64,000 nt of DNA from assembly GCF_024189315.1 (NCBI RefSeq), contig NZ_JAIZEO010000001.1, positions 1,116,001 through 1,180,000 on the forward strand, in the 5' to 3' direction. Positions 32,695 through 42,111 of this stretch are shown here, piece by piece. The notes below the pieces were generated by a model. It worked only from the letters and a program-made list of their open reading frames with translations. It made no database searches and was not told the DNA's origin. The translations under genes and the position numbers were made by a program. This DNA comes from Halobacillus sp. A5. Its GTDB lineage: Bacteria > Bacillota > Bacilli > Bacillales > Halobacillaceae. Numbering within the stretch: the first letter of the stretch is position 1; each line of letters opens with the position of its first letter.

Positions 32695-34188
32695 TTATGA
32701 ACTTTTTTCTTGCTGCTTTGATTTTTCTTCCAGTACTTTTCGAAGTTCTTCTTTGTGCTTCGATTCAACCAAAATATAAAGAAAATCACCTTCCTCAATT
32801 TTCGTTTCCCCATAAGGTGTAATCACTTGATTATTCCTGATAATGGCACTAATATTAGCCCGATTCGGAAATGAAACTTCAGATAATTTTTGACCTACAA
32901 TCGCGGACTCTGCATTCGTTTGATACTGGATCATTTCAGCGGACGCTTTCCCCATTGAAATCAATTCAATGGAATGGTGTGGAATGTCCTTTTTAGGACC
33001 GACGAGATTCAATTTCTTTGCAGCGTAAGATATGGTTGAACCCTGTACTAAAGTAGAGGTTAATACGACGAAAAAAACAATATTAAAGAGTGTCTGGCTG
33101 TTGTTAAGTCCGTCTACAATCGGAAAGGTTGCCAGAACAATAGGTACAGCTCCCCGCAGTCCTGCCCATGAAATAAATGTCTTTTCCTTTATCGAATAAT
33201 TCATTTTAATCGTGGACAAGAATACAGCTGCGGGTCGTGCGGCGAGCATAAGTATAGCAGATAGCAGAAGTCCATTAATAATTATATTTACAGTAAACAG
33301 CTGCCCGGGGAATACAAGTAATCCTAAAATGATGAACATAAGGATTTGGGCCATCCAGGCAAAGCCTTCATTAAATTGAAAAATAGAATAACGATAGGTC
33401 AGCTCGGAGTTGCCAATAACTAATGCAGCTACATATACAGCCAAGAAGCCGCTTCCCCCGACAATTGCAGTACCGCTGTAGGTAATCAATGCGAAGGCCA
33501 CTGAGAAAATAGGGTAAAGTGCGCTCGAGTCAAGCTTAATTCGATTGATTGAGAATGAGGCTAATTTACCGAATCCAAATCCTAATAATAAACCAAGACC
33601 CATTTGAAGGAAAAAGGTTGGAATCATCATGAAAATGCTGCTGTCTTCTATGACAATAAGCTCAATTAACGATAACGTTAAAAAAACGGCCATCGGATCG
33701 TTCGTTCCCGATTCAGCTTCTAGTGTCGCCCCCATCTTCGCTTTGATATTACGCTCTTTTAACGCGGCAAATACTGCTGCAGCGTCAGTTGAGCCTACTA
33801 TTGCCCCAAAAAGAAGACCTTCAAGCAAAGTAATATCTAAAATGAAGTAGGCTGCGAATCCAACAATCGTTGATGTCAATAAGACTCCAAGCGTAGCAAG
33901 GGATAACGAAGCACCTGCCACGGATCGAACCGTGGTCCACTTCGTATGCAGGCCCCCTTCAAAAAGAATGATAACCAGGGCAAAGACGCCGATAATCTGG
34001 GCCACTCTCGCATTGTCGAAATAAATAAGACCTAATCCGTCACTTCCAACCAGCATGCCTACAAGAATAAAGAGGACAAGGGAAGGAATGCCCCAGCGGC
34101 TGGAAAAGCGGGCTACCAGAATCCCGCTGAAAAATAATAAGGCTGTAATAAGCAGAAAAGAATCCGTACCAAATGATTCAAATAACAT
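32695..34188 (-). CDS. K+/H+ or Na+/H+ antiporter, NhaP2/CvrA type, with TrkA-C domain
   Basis: This is a 497-residue CPA1-type antiporter: about 12 membrane helices, with the ion-binding region GATLEAESGTNDPMAVFLTL and an earlier GSTDAAAVFAAL. A cytoplasmic TrkA-C domain lies at about 415-490 (GQKLSEVSFPNRANISAII ... EEGDFLYILVE). It exchanges K+ or Na+ for protons across the cell membrane, fitting a halophile. The start at 34188 follows AAGGAGA with the usual N-terminus MLFESFGTDSFLL. A terminator separates it from the next antiporter gene. Confidence 0.85.
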   Translation of the reverse strand: MLFESFGTDSFLLITALLFFSGILVARFSSRWGIPSLVLFILVGMLVGSDGLGLIYFDNARVAQIIGVFALVIILFEGGLHTKWTTVRSVAGASLSLATLGVLLTSTIVGFAAYFILDITLLEGLLFGAIVGSTDAAAVFAALKERNIKAKMGATLEAESGTNDPMAVFLTLSLIELIVIEDSSIFMMIPTFFLQMGLGLLLGFGFGKLASFSINRIKLDSSALYPIFSVAFALITYSGTAIVGGSGFLAVYVAALVIGNSELTYRYSIFQFNEGFAWMAQILMFIILGLLVFPGQLFTVNIIINGLLLSAILMLAARPAAVFLSTIKMNYSIKEKTFISWAGLRGAVPIVLATFPIVDGLNNSQTLFNIVFFVVLTSTLVQGSTISYAAKKLNLVGPKKDIPHHSIELISMGKASAEMIQYQTNAESAIVGQKLSEVSFPNRANISAIIRNNQVITPYGETKIEEGDFLYILVESKHKEELRKVLEEKSKQQEKSS

Positions 34189-34330
34189 ATAATCTTGAGT
34201 CTCCTTATGAATGGGAATAGAAGTGAAATATTGAACACATTCGTTCAACGAGGAAAAATTAGATCGAAGCGTGTACTTAAATTTTATCATATTATGACAC
34301 AGAACGTTTCTGATGCGCCTTGCCTCTAAC

Positions 34331-34359
34331 AAAAGAAGAGCACCAGACAGGTGCTCTTC
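34331..34359 (-). terminator. Terminator between the two antiporter genes
   Basis: GAAGAGCACC (34335-34344) pairs with GGTGCTCTTC (34350-34359), with a TTTTG stretch on the minus strand. It ends the transcript of the upstream antiporter. Confidence 0.7.
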
Positions 34360-34367
34360 AGGTAAAA

Positions 34368-36431
34368 TCAATCATGATAATCGCTTCTAAATAACAGCTC
34401 TTTAGGTACCTCCGTTCCTCTCGTCCCTCTTAAATCGGCTTCCTTCATTTCCGTAGGATAGAAAACGATTAAGCTTCCCTTGTTCATATCAGCAAGCTTT
34501 TTTGGAAGCACCTCAAGTTCTGGGTGCCAGGCCACGGTCCCGCGGCGGGCACTAACTAAAATAATAAGGTCCGTGGACTTTATACCTGTGAGATCCTCTC
34601 CATAAAGGGAATCCCAGCTTTCAGAGGAGTAAAAGTCTATCGTCACGCCCGGACGGATTCTCTTAGAAACGACTTCATAGGTCTCAAGATTATCTCTTAC
34701 AACATAACCCTTTAAAGAAGCATTCAGCTGCATGGCAATATCTTTTATGATCGAGATCGAATCTTCAAATCCCGGCTTAAAAGCAACGTTATTAGGAACA
34801 ATTAATATGATCCGCTCCGTTGTATTTAAAGGATGACGAACCCTTGTAATTAAAGAACGCTGATACGTGTGCTCAATAAAATTATCAATAATGCCCCCAA
34901 AAATCTTCTGACTGCCTACGCGCTGTCCGTTCCAGCCGGCAATAATTGTTGTAATACGCTCTTCAGCCACCGCACGTTCGATACCTCGGCCAATGTTACG
35001 ATCGACTCGTGTTAACAGTTTAACAGGAACGTCGGCACCTGAAGCGTAGATCACTGAGTGACCAAGCATCCGTTCCGCCTGCGCCACCTCTGTACTTGCT
35101 TTTTTTAGATCTTTTTGTACGACACTCAATGGGTAGAGTGGCTCTTCTGTACCTTTAGCTTTCTTTATAATAAAACCAAGATCCATAAGCGACTCCATCG
35201 TACCTGGATTTGCCAGGGGTATGAGTATGCGCTCAGGCATGCTTTCCATCTGCGGTTCCTGCTCCTGAGAAGTGGAGAGCTTCCTTGCATATTTCTCCGA
35301 GAAATATGGTCCCAGAATACAGGTTAATAAAATCATTACGATGACAGCGTTCACTGTCTGCTGATTAAGCAGTCCGATTTCATACCCGACTAGTGTAGAT
35401 GCAAGGGTAGCTGCTGCCTGTGAAATTGAAAGACCAAAAATAATCTTTCGTTCGTTCACCGAGTAATTGTAAACTTTAGCCGTAATAAATCCGGCTGCCG
35501 CTTTGCCAAATACAACAGAGAAAAGAATTAACCCCGTTACGAGCAGGGCCTCTGGACTTGAAAATAACACACTTAAATCCATTAACATTCCGACTGATAA
35601 TAGGAAAAACGGGATAAATAACGCATTTGCCGTAAACCGTATGCGATTCATCAATGGTCCATGATCATAAATGTAGCGATTCAAGGCCAGCCCTGCAAGG
35701 AAAGCGCCAATAATAGGCTCAAGCCCTGCAAATAAAGCAACACTTCCGGCTACGAATAAGATCGCCATAACAAAATTAAATTCTGTCGCTCCATCGTTGC
35801 TGGAGTTCCGGAAAAACCACCTGGAAATATACGGAGTCACAATAAAGATTCCACTGGCAAACAAAGCCGTCGCTACGATCAACTGTGCCCAGAACCCCAT
35901 AGATAGTTCACCTTGAGATGCTCCTGTGATCACAGCAAGTACAAGCATAGCTAACGTATCCGTTAATAACGTGCCGCCAATCGCGGTAGTGACTGCTTTA
36001 TTCTTAGCGACGCCGAGCCTGCTGACGATCGGGTAGCCTAACAGCGTGTGTGAACCCACGATTGAGCCGAGCAGAATAGCAGCGGGGATGCTGAATTCTA
36101 AATATATACCGACTGCTGTACCAAGAGCTAAAGGTATACTAAAAGATAAAAAACCAAAAACAATACTCCGGTTTTTATACTTTTTAAACCCATCTATATC
36201 CAATTCCAATCCTGCAATAAATATAATAAACAGCAAACCAACTGTGCCGAGAAGCTCAATGGTTGAATCTCTCGCCAGCCAGTCTAATCCATTTGGTCCT
36301 ACAATTATACCGGCTACAATCGGCCCAATGATAGCAGGAATTCTTAATTTCCCCATTAAAATTGGGAAAAACAGAAAGATCAATACAGCTAAACCAAAGA
36401 TAATTACTGGTTCCTGTAATGGAATATTCAT
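34368..36431 (-). CDS. CPA2-type cation/proton antiporter with C-terminal stress-type domain
   Basis: This is a 687-residue protein: 12-13 membrane helices at 1-390 (IPAIIGPIVAGIIVGPNGL, FIAGLELDIDGFKK, HTLLGYPIVSRLGV), then a soluble part of about 290 residues with two universal-stress-like halves. It is typical of Gram-positive KefB/NapA-like antiporters. The C-terminal part probably senses nucleotides or stress. TGAGGG precedes the ATG at 36431. It lies upstream of the NhaP2-like gene, divergent from a small membrane gene. Confidence 0.82.
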   Translation of the reverse strand: MNIPLQEPVIIFGLAVLIFLFFPILMGKLRIPAIIGPIVAGIIVGPNGLDWLARDSTIELLGTVGLLFIIFIAGLELDIDGFKKYKNRSIVFGFLSFSIPLALGTAVGIYLEFSIPAAILLGSIVGSHTLLGYPIVSRLGVAKNKAVTTAIGGTLLTDTLAMLVLAVITGASQGELSMGFWAQLIVATALFASGIFIVTPYISRWFFRNSSNDGATEFNFVMAILFVAGSVALFAGLEPIIGAFLAGLALNRYIYDHGPLMNRIRFTANALFIPFFLLSVGMLMDLSVLFSSPEALLVTGLILFSVVFGKAAAGFITAKVYNYSVNERKIIFGLSISQAAATLASTLVGYEIGLLNQQTVNAVIVMILLTCILGPYFSEKYARKLSTSQEQEPQMESMPERILIPLANPGTMESLMDLGFIIKKAKGTEEPLYPLSVVQKDLKKASTEVAQAERMLGHSVIYASGADVPVKLLTRVDRNIGRGIERAVAEERITTIIAGWNGQRVGSQKIFGGIIDNFIEHTYQRSLITRVRHPLNTTERIILIVPNNVAFKPGFEDSISIIKDIAMQLNASLKGYVVRDNLETYEVVSKRIRPGVTIDFYSSESWDSLYGEDLTGIKSTDLIILVSARRGTVAWHPELEVLPKKLADMNKGSLIVFYPTEMKEADLRGTRGTEVPKELLFRSDYHD

Positions 36432-36704
36432 TGTTAAACCCTCACAATCTCTAGACCATCACTGACGCTAAGAGTCAACTACATATCATATATGGGTCGA
36501 TTTAATTGAGTGCCCCTCTAACGTTTTTAAATTTAGAGTTGCACTATATTAGTCAATAATATACTACACCTAATTCTAAAAAGACAACACATAAACTCAT
36601 ATTTATAAAATTTTAATGTTATATAATCTAACATCATTGTGAGAATTCGGGGTTGTAAACGTATTCTTTCCTATTATATACTTATCGCGACAGGAGGTTT
36701 AAAG

Positions 36705-36899
36705 ATGGCTATACGTTTAATCACTTTTTTCATGATTGGTGCTGTCATTTTTACATTGTTCACATTGTTTTTGCCCGATTTTTTAGGATACTTCTGGGTA
36801 GCATTAAGTATCTTGTTAATCATAGGATTTGCTTATCTCAGTTTCTATTATTTGAAAAAAATTATTACACTGATTAGTGCAGAAAAAAGAAATCATTAA
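36705..36899 (+). CDS. Small two-helix membrane protein
   Basis: This is a 64-residue protein (MAIRLITFFMIGAVIFTLFT...) with two membrane helices and a basic C-terminus (EKRNH). ACAGGAGG stands 7 bases before the ATG at 36705. It is divergent from the antiporter gene across a 270-bp AT-rich spacer, and is followed by a terminator. Confidence 0.6.
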   Translation: MAIRLITFFMIGAVIFTLFTLFLPDFLGYFWVALSILLIIGFAYLSFYYLKKIITLISAEKRNH

Positions 36900-36931
36900 A
36901 AAGGTCTCTCAAAAATTGAGAGACCTTTTTA
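36899..36931 (+). terminator. Strong terminator
   Basis: AAAGGTCTCTCA pairs with TGAGAGACCTTT around AAAAAT, ending in five T, directly after the stop codon. Confidence 0.85.
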
Positions 36932-37052
36932 ATGCCGACTGGAACGAAGGACCCTTCCCTTACGCGGAAAGCCCCGCTTTTTCCTGTTCCTTTTTTCAGA
37001 TACAAGGGAGGTGTCTTGTCTATCTCCAATCATGCTTTTCAACAGCCTGTTT

Positions 37053-37844
37053 TTAAAGTGCTTTGACAAGCCCGCCGTCCACAACAATCGCCTGCCCTGT
37101 TACATATGTATTTCCACCTGAGGCTAGAAAAACAACCGCGCGGGCAAACTCCTCCGGTTTCCCGTACCGCTTAATAGGAATATTGTCTGCTGCTTTCTCC
37201 TGCACTTCCTCCTTGGAAACCCCTAGCTCTTCAGCTTTCTTCCGGTCAAGACTTTCCACGCGATCTGTAGCAATTCTTCCAGGACCTACGGTGTTAATTA
37301 AAATATTGTGAGGAGCCAATTCCTGGGATAAGCTTTTTGAAAGTCCGACGATACCTGCACGAAAGGTGTTGGATAGAATTAATTGATCGAGTGTCTGTTT
37401 AATTGAAGATGAAGCAATATTGATAATGTGACCGCTTTGCTGCTCCTTCATGTGAGGAAGCACTTCTCTGACAGTCCGCGTGAAGCTTAACAGATTAAGC
37501 TCAAATGCCTTCTGCCAGTCCTCATCGGTGAAATCTTCAAAGGTTCCTGCAGGAGGACCGCCGGCGTTGTTAATAAGTACATCTACCTTCCCATTCCACT
37601 CCACTGCCTTTTTCACGAGACGTGTAATGTGAGCAGGCTTTTTCATATCGCACACGATAATATCGACATTTTCATTTCCTGTTTCCCTAATTATCTCTTC
37701 CTTAGCCCGACGCAAATCCTCTTCACTCCGGCTTGATATTAAAACGCGGGCTCCTTCTTTGGCGAATTCCACAGCAGATGCTTTACCTAAACCTTTACTC
37801 GCAGCTGTTACAACCACTGACTTGCCTTTTAAATGTAAATCCAT
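37053..37844 (-). CDS. SDR oxidoreductase, last gene of the hpaE operon
   Basis: This 263-residue SDR has TAASKGLGKASA (cofactor), LINNAGGPPAG, Ser in NIASSSI and a modified active site: where Y-x3-K is expected it reads SNTFRAGIVGL, so Tyr and Lys are replaced. C-terminal GGNTYVTGQAIVVDGG is canonical. The family contains similar non-canonical members of unknown activity. It starts at 37844, 84 bp after the DapA-like gene, and is probably cotranscribed; its role in aromatic catabolism is not obvious. Confidence 0.72.
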   Translation of the reverse strand: MDLHLKGKSVVVTAASKGLGKASAVEFAKEGARVLISSRSEEDLRRAKEEIIRETGNENVDIIVCDMKKPAHITRLVKKAVEWNGKVDVLINNAGGPPAGTFEDFTDEDWQKAFELNLLSFTRTVREVLPHMKEQQSGHIINIASSSIKQTLDQLILSNTFRAGIVGLSKSLSQELAPHNILINTVGPGRIATDRVESLDRKKAEELGVSKEEVQEKAADNIPIKRYGKPEEFARAVVFLASGGNTYVTGQAIVVDGGLVKAL

Positions 37845-37928
37845 ACCCTTCACCCTCTCTTGAAAGTTACTCATAGTATAACAAAAAAGAAGCACAAAAC
37901 ACGGTCAGGTGTTCTGTACTTCTTTCTG

Positions 37929-38849
37929 TTACGCGTACTCCAATGTGATATTGTATTTGTTAAGCGTCGCACGTATTTCTTCCTGCAGTTCCTTTGTCGG
38001 CACATCCATCGGCAGACGAAGATGGGGCTCAATTTTGCCCATCATAGCAAGGGCAGCTTTGACAGGTGCAGGGTTCGTATCTTTAAAAAGCACATCATTG
38101 AGTTCCATTAGTTCATAATGAAGCTTCCGGGCACGTTCCACGTCTCCGTCGAACCAGGCATCGTGCATTTCTGCCACTTTCCCGGGGAGAACGTTTGCTG
38201 TAGCACTGACCGAACCGGCACCACCGATGGCAAGCATCGGAAAGCATAACAGCTCAATGCCGGAGAATAGAAGAAAATCACGTCCGCATCGCTGCAGCAC
38301 GCGGTTAACATGCTCAAAATCCTTATTCGATTCTTTTACTCCAATAATATTCGGGCAGTCCTTCGTAAGCTGAGCCAGCGTATCAACGTGTAAATTCTGC
38401 GCCGTTCTCCCAGGAATATTATAAATAATAATGGGAATTTCTACAGAGTCAGCTACCGTTTTGAAGTGCTTATACAAAGCATGCTGATTCGGCTTATTGT
38501 AATAAGGTACAATCACCATCGCAGCATCTGCTCCGATCTGTTCAGCTTTTTTTGTTAATTGCATGGTTTCCTCATGATTTGTCGATCCCGTACCCGGCAC
38601 AAAAGGTACACGTCCGTTGATTACTTTTAATGAATTCACCATCACCTGCCCTCGCTCCTCCAGGGTTAACGAGCTCGGTTCACCTGAAGTTCCCGTAACT
38701 GAAATCCCATGAGTCCCGTTTGCTAATTGAAATTCAATTAAGCTGTTCATTTTCTCAAAATCAATTGCTCCGTCTGCTTTAAATGGCGTTATAACTGGAG
38801 TGATCGACCCTCTTAACCTTGATTTAATGTCACTGTAATCTACTGCCAT
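37929..38849 (-). CDS. DapA-family (DHDPS/NAL) aldolase or hydro-lyase in the hpa operon
   Basis: This is a 306-residue class I aldolase fold. It has the YNIPGRTA tyrosine motif and the Schiff-base lysine in IIGVKESN, with VTGTSGEPSSLT replacing the G-T-T-G-E loop. DHDPS itself makes lysine and peptidoglycan precursor, but the position between hpaC and an SDR suggests a catabolic job: cleavage or hydration of the 2-oxo-hepta-dioate intermediate, replacing HpaI or HpaH. This is inference. AAAGGAGGAG precedes the ATG. Confidence 0.75.
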   Translation of the reverse strand: MAVDYSDIKSRLRGSITPVITPFKADGAIDFEKMNSLIEFQLANGTHGISVTGTSGEPSSLTLEERGQVMVNSLKVINGRVPFVPGTGSTNHEETMQLTKKAEQIGADAAMVIVPYYNKPNQHALYKHFKTVADSVEIPIIIYNIPGRTAQNLHVDTLAQLTKDCPNIIGVKESNKDFEHVNRVLQRCGRDFLLFSGIELLCFPMLAIGGAGSVSATANVLPGKVAEMHDAWFDGDVERARKLHYELMELNDVLFKDTNPAPVKAALAMMGKIEPHLRLPMDVPTKELQEEIRATLNKYNITLEYA

Positions 38850-38870
38850 GCTTTAGCTCCTCCTTTACTT

Positions 38871-39005
38871 TTATAAACACAGGGCAAGCATATTGGCCTG
38901 CGCATGACAATCGTGCATTTCAAAATCGGCACTAAAATGATTCCAGCTGCCAACCAATGGTTCATTTTGGCCGAATAATGATTCATGAAACAATTGAATA
39001 GTCAC
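38871..39005 (-). CDS. Possible small ORF between hpaC and the DapA-like gene
   Basis: This is an open frame of 44 codons (GTG, VTIQLFHESLFGQNEPLVGS...) inside the 230-bp gap of the operon. GGAGG lies about 13 bases upstream. It has no recognised relatives; it could be a remnant of a lost gene or the leader of the downstream gene. Codon composition looks protein-like, but the evidence is thin. Confidence 0.3.
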   Translation of the reverse strand: MTIQLFHESLFGQNEPLVGSWNHFSADFEMHDCHAQANMLALCL

Positions 39006-39081
39006 TCGCTCACCGTCTGACCTCCGGCTGATAGACGCACATGCCTTATGCACGGAAGCCCTGGTAGGATACGGTCACTTG

Positions 39082-39543
39082 TTATGAAGTTACTTGACTG
39101 TTATATTTTCCTTCAAAGAAGGTGAGCGGCTCACCATCCTGGACGCTTAAGTTAAAAACTTCACCTATATATAAAATGTGATCTCCAGCTTCGTGGGAAT
39201 CATAGACATGACACGCTAGACTGACGAGCGAATTCCCGATCACCGGCAAGTCTTCAAACGTATCAAATGCGACGTCGCGGTCTTTTAACTGTCCTGCAAA
39301 GATCATCGACATTTCCTGCTGTTGATCTGACAGAATATTTACGGTAAATTTTTGTGCCTCTTCAATGGTCTGATTCATTTTCGCGTTTTTTCCAACCGAG
39401 ATAAGGATCAGCTTAGGTTCGAGCGAGACAGACATAAAAGCGTTGGCTGTCATGCCGTGCACATCACCATTCGCTTCTGACACAATGACGGTGACCCCTG
39501 TAGCAAACTTTCCCATAGCTGTTCTGAACATACGATCATCCAT
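39082..39543 (-). CDS. hpaC: 4-hydroxyphenylacetate 3-monooxygenase, flavin reductase component
   Basis: This is a 153-residue NAD(P)H:flavin reductase of the HpaC group, with ATGVTVIVSEANGDVHGMTANAFMSVSL at the start and a GDHILYIGEVF segment near the end. It supplies reduced FAD to HpaB. GAGGTG precedes the ATG. It follows hpaD in an operon, separated by 96 bp. An unrelated general flavin reductase role is possible, but the context is strong. Confidence 0.88.
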   Translation of the reverse strand: MDDRMFRTAMGKFATGVTVIVSEANGDVHGMTANAFMSVSLEPKLILISVGKNAKMNQTIEEAQKFTVNILSDQQQEMSMIFAGQLKDRDVAFDTFEDLPVIGNSLVSLACHVYDSHEAGDHILYIGEVFNLSVQDGEPLTFFEGKYNSQVTS

Positions 39544-39639
39544 TATCGATCACCTCATTTTTTATTTTCTTAAACAAGTAACTTCTCATATAGGCACTTT
39601 AGATACTACGGGCTGCACACTACTTCGTATAACTAACCT

Positions 39640-40614
39640 TCAGATCACAAAAGTCGGCTTGTGTTTCTTCAGCTTAGCCTCTTTCAACTTCACTTTCTTT
39701 CCATTATGAACCTGTAATACTTCAGTCGCTTCCTCGAACCAGCAGTCCGGTGCCTCATGTCCCCAGAACGTCTGGCGCATCGGATCGTCCAAATCCCAGC
39801 GAATCGGTTTAAAATCCGGATCACTCGTTAAATAATCGCCGTTGTACAATTCAATCCGGTGCCCATCGGGGTCGCGTAAATATAAAAAGAAGGCATTCGA
39901 CAATCCGTGACGTCCCGGCCCTCGTTCGATGTTCGGGCCATAGCCCAGGGATGCGAGGACATCGCAGCCATCAATTAAGCTCATCGGATCCTTCAGCCAG
40001 AATCCAACGTGATGAAGACGGGGGCCTTCCCCGTTCATAAAGGCCACATCGTGTACACTGGGTTTACGGTGCAGCCATGAAGCCCAAATTTTTTCTTCTT
40101 CCCCGGACGTATACTCTGAGCAGGCAAAGCCGAGTTCCTTCATATAATATTCATGAGCTGCTTCCACATCAGGCACCATGCAGTTAAAGTGATCGATGCG
40201 CTGTACCTTTGCCCCTTTGTATAATTCATACTGCTGCAGCTTACGATCCACCGTCTCCATAGTGGCATAAAATTCTAATGGCATACCGGAAATATCCTGA
40301 AAACGAAGGGCACGGCCAAGTGAAGGCTGCTTATCGATCCACTTTACTTCACAGCCATCCTGTTCAAGCTTGGCAGCTAATCGATCTAAGTCATCTTCTG
40401 TCCTTACTTTATAGCTGATGACCTCAAGCGCAGGCTCTGCTTTTTTCTTCAACAGTAAACTATGATGATTATGCTCCTCTAAGCCTCTAAGAAAAATCTG
40501 TTCCTGATCCGATTCTGTTTCAATAAACCCAAGAGAATCATAGAATTTTCGAGACTTTTCCAAATCTGTAACATGTAACACCGCGCGTCCTGAACGAATA
40601 ATATCAAAGCTCAC
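39640..40614 (-). CDS. hpaD: Homoprotocatechuate 2,3-dioxygenase (extradiol)
   Basis: This 324-residue type I extradiol dioxygenase cleaves 3,4-dihydroxyphenylacetate to 5-carboxymethyl-2-hydroxymuconate semialdehyde. It has two VOC domains. Metal ligands are H142 (RIDHFN), H201 or H202 (LHHVGFW) and E255 (HRIELYNGD), as in the Brevibacterium HPCD group. The GTG start is behind GAGGGG, 12 bp after hpaB. Confidence 0.9.
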   Translation of the reverse strand: MSFDIIRSGRAVLHVTDLEKSRKFYDSLGFIETESDQEQIFLRGLEEHNHHSLLLKKKAEPALEVISYKVRTEDDLDRLAAKLEQDGCEVKWIDKQPSLGRALRFQDISGMPLEFYATMETVDRKLQQYELYKGAKVQRIDHFNCMVPDVEAAHEYYMKELGFACSEYTSGEEEKIWASWLHRKPSVHDVAFMNGEGPRLHHVGFWLKDPMSLIDGCDVLASLGYGPNIERGPGRHGLSNAFFLYLRDPDGHRIELYNGDYLTSDPDFKPIRWDLDDPMRQTFWGHEAPDCWFEEATEVLQVHNGKKVKLKEAKLKKHKPTFVI

Positions 40615-40626
40615 ATTCTCAACCCC

Positions 40627-42096
40627 TCATACATTAGTCGGTTTAGATGATTTCACATTATTTAAGAAGTCCTTTACGTACGCTTTATACGGTTCTTTAT
40701 CAAATTGTTCAAAGTACGTCATTCCCATCTTCACCGGGTCCCCAAAGAAGTAATATTCATAGTGAGTCTGTCGGCTTCCAAACGCGCTCATCGTGACGTC
40801 CCAGGCCAGACGAAAGAGCTTCACGCGGTCGTATCCCTGCAGATTTTTTGACTGAAGGGCACGGTCGAGCAGCGGTCCCGTTTCCTCGTGATGAAAGTCC
40901 GCTTCAGATGGAATTCCCATTAATCCGGACGCTCCGAGAATACGTAGGATTTCAGTGATGCGCGGATATACTCTTGGATACCAGTTTCGCGCAGCATTCA
41001 ATGCCTCAAAGTCTGGCGTCATTGTTCCCCATTTATCCTGCTTTGCGTTATGCTCAGCTTTATATAGGTGGGACTTCATATTTTCTAAAATGAGCATCAC
41101 TTCTGTTCCTTTATCCATCACGTGCTGGAACTTATCAATACCGATTGCATCCATGACACTTAAAATAACGCCAAGTACAAATTCTGTTTTTACAATATTT
41201 TTGGCAACGACCTGGTGGGACATGTGAACGACAGCATTTGTCTCAAGGAACGTACGGTTGCAGATCGAAGAGTTTCCGCATACAAATACTTTCTCCCACG
41301 GGACAAAGACTTTATTGAAATAAACGATGGCATCGCCTTCCTCAAACCGGCTGCTCAGCGGGTGATCCCATTCAAGTTTGCCGTAATCAAAGGATTCACG
41401 GCTGAAGAACTTAAGCCCCGGCGTATTATTAGGTACAACAAAAGCAAGGGAGTATGGATCATCCAGCTCTCCTGCTTTCTTCACTGTGGAAGGAAAAACC
41501 AACAGTTCATCGGTGATGCCTCCCTGAGTAGCCAGTAAGCGGGCCCCGTCAACGACGATACCGTCACTCCGTTTTTCCACGAGATGGAGAGCAACATTTG
41601 CGTCTTTCTGTTCATGCTGGGCTTTTTGTCGATTCACTTGAGGATGAATCAAAGTATGCGTTAAGCTGACGTCATTTTCCCTGGCATAGTCATAATAGTT
41701 TTTCGCGTTCTCGGCAAACATTGGATCATCTTCGGCAAATAGATCATTGGCCACTCCCATAGCCATCACTTCAGCATTTAAATAATCAGGAGAACGCCCC
41801 ATCATTCCCCCGGATAAGCGGGCCCATTCCTGAATCGCTTCTCTTCTTTTTATTAAATCCTCGATCGTTTCCGGCCGGTAAAAGGTCATCCCTACCTTGT
41901 CGCCGGAGGTTTTGGACGTGTAGAGCATTTTGTCCGGCTTTTCATATTGGAGATCGTACAGCTTCGCCATGGATTGAATCACATTTTTAAAAGCAGGGTG
42001 GGTTGTTGGGTCCTCCACCCGCTCCCCGCCGATATATACATTATTTTTCGCTTTCTTTAATCGATCCATGTACTGCGCTCCTGTTTTTGCAGGCAT
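40627..42096 (-). CDS. hpaB: 4-hydroxyphenylacetate 3-monooxygenase, oxygenase component
   Basis: This 489-residue FADH2-dependent monooxygenase is full length for HpaB. It hydroxylates 4-hydroxyphenylacetate to homoprotocatechuate. Typical segments are SPDYLNAEVMAMG, LTHTLIHPQVNR, GARLLATQGGITDELLVF and the C-terminal FGSRQTHYEYYFFGDPVKM. The ATG at 42096 is 8 bases after GGGAGG. It lies between hpaE and hpaD. Confidence 0.92.
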   Translation of the reverse strand: MPAKTGAQYMDRLKKAKNNVYIGGERVEDPTTHPAFKNVIQSMAKLYDLQYEKPDKMLYTSKTSGDKVGMTFYRPETIEDLIKRREAIQEWARLSGGMMGRSPDYLNAEVMAMGVANDLFAEDDPMFAENAKNYYDYARENDVSLTHTLIHPQVNRQKAQHEQKDANVALHLVEKRSDGIVVDGARLLATQGGITDELLVFPSTVKKAGELDDPYSLAFVVPNNTPGLKFFSRESFDYGKLEWDHPLSSRFEEGDAIVYFNKVFVPWEKVFVCGNSSICNRTFLETNAVVHMSHQVVAKNIVKTEFVLGVILSVMDAIGIDKFQHVMDKGTEVMLILENMKSHLYKAEHNAKQDKWGTMTPDFEALNAARNWYPRVYPRITEILRILGASGLMGIPSEADFHHEETGPLLDRALQSKNLQGYDRVKLFRLAWDVTMSAFGSRQTHYEYYFFGDPVKMGMTYFEQFDKEPYKAYVKDFLNNVKSSKPTNV

Positions 42097-42111
42097 CGTC
42101 AATTCCTCCCT

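Noticed and set aside
36935..37010. Possible third copy of the interspersed repeat
   Set aside because: Only short GCGGAAAG-like pieces match; the resemblance is too weak.
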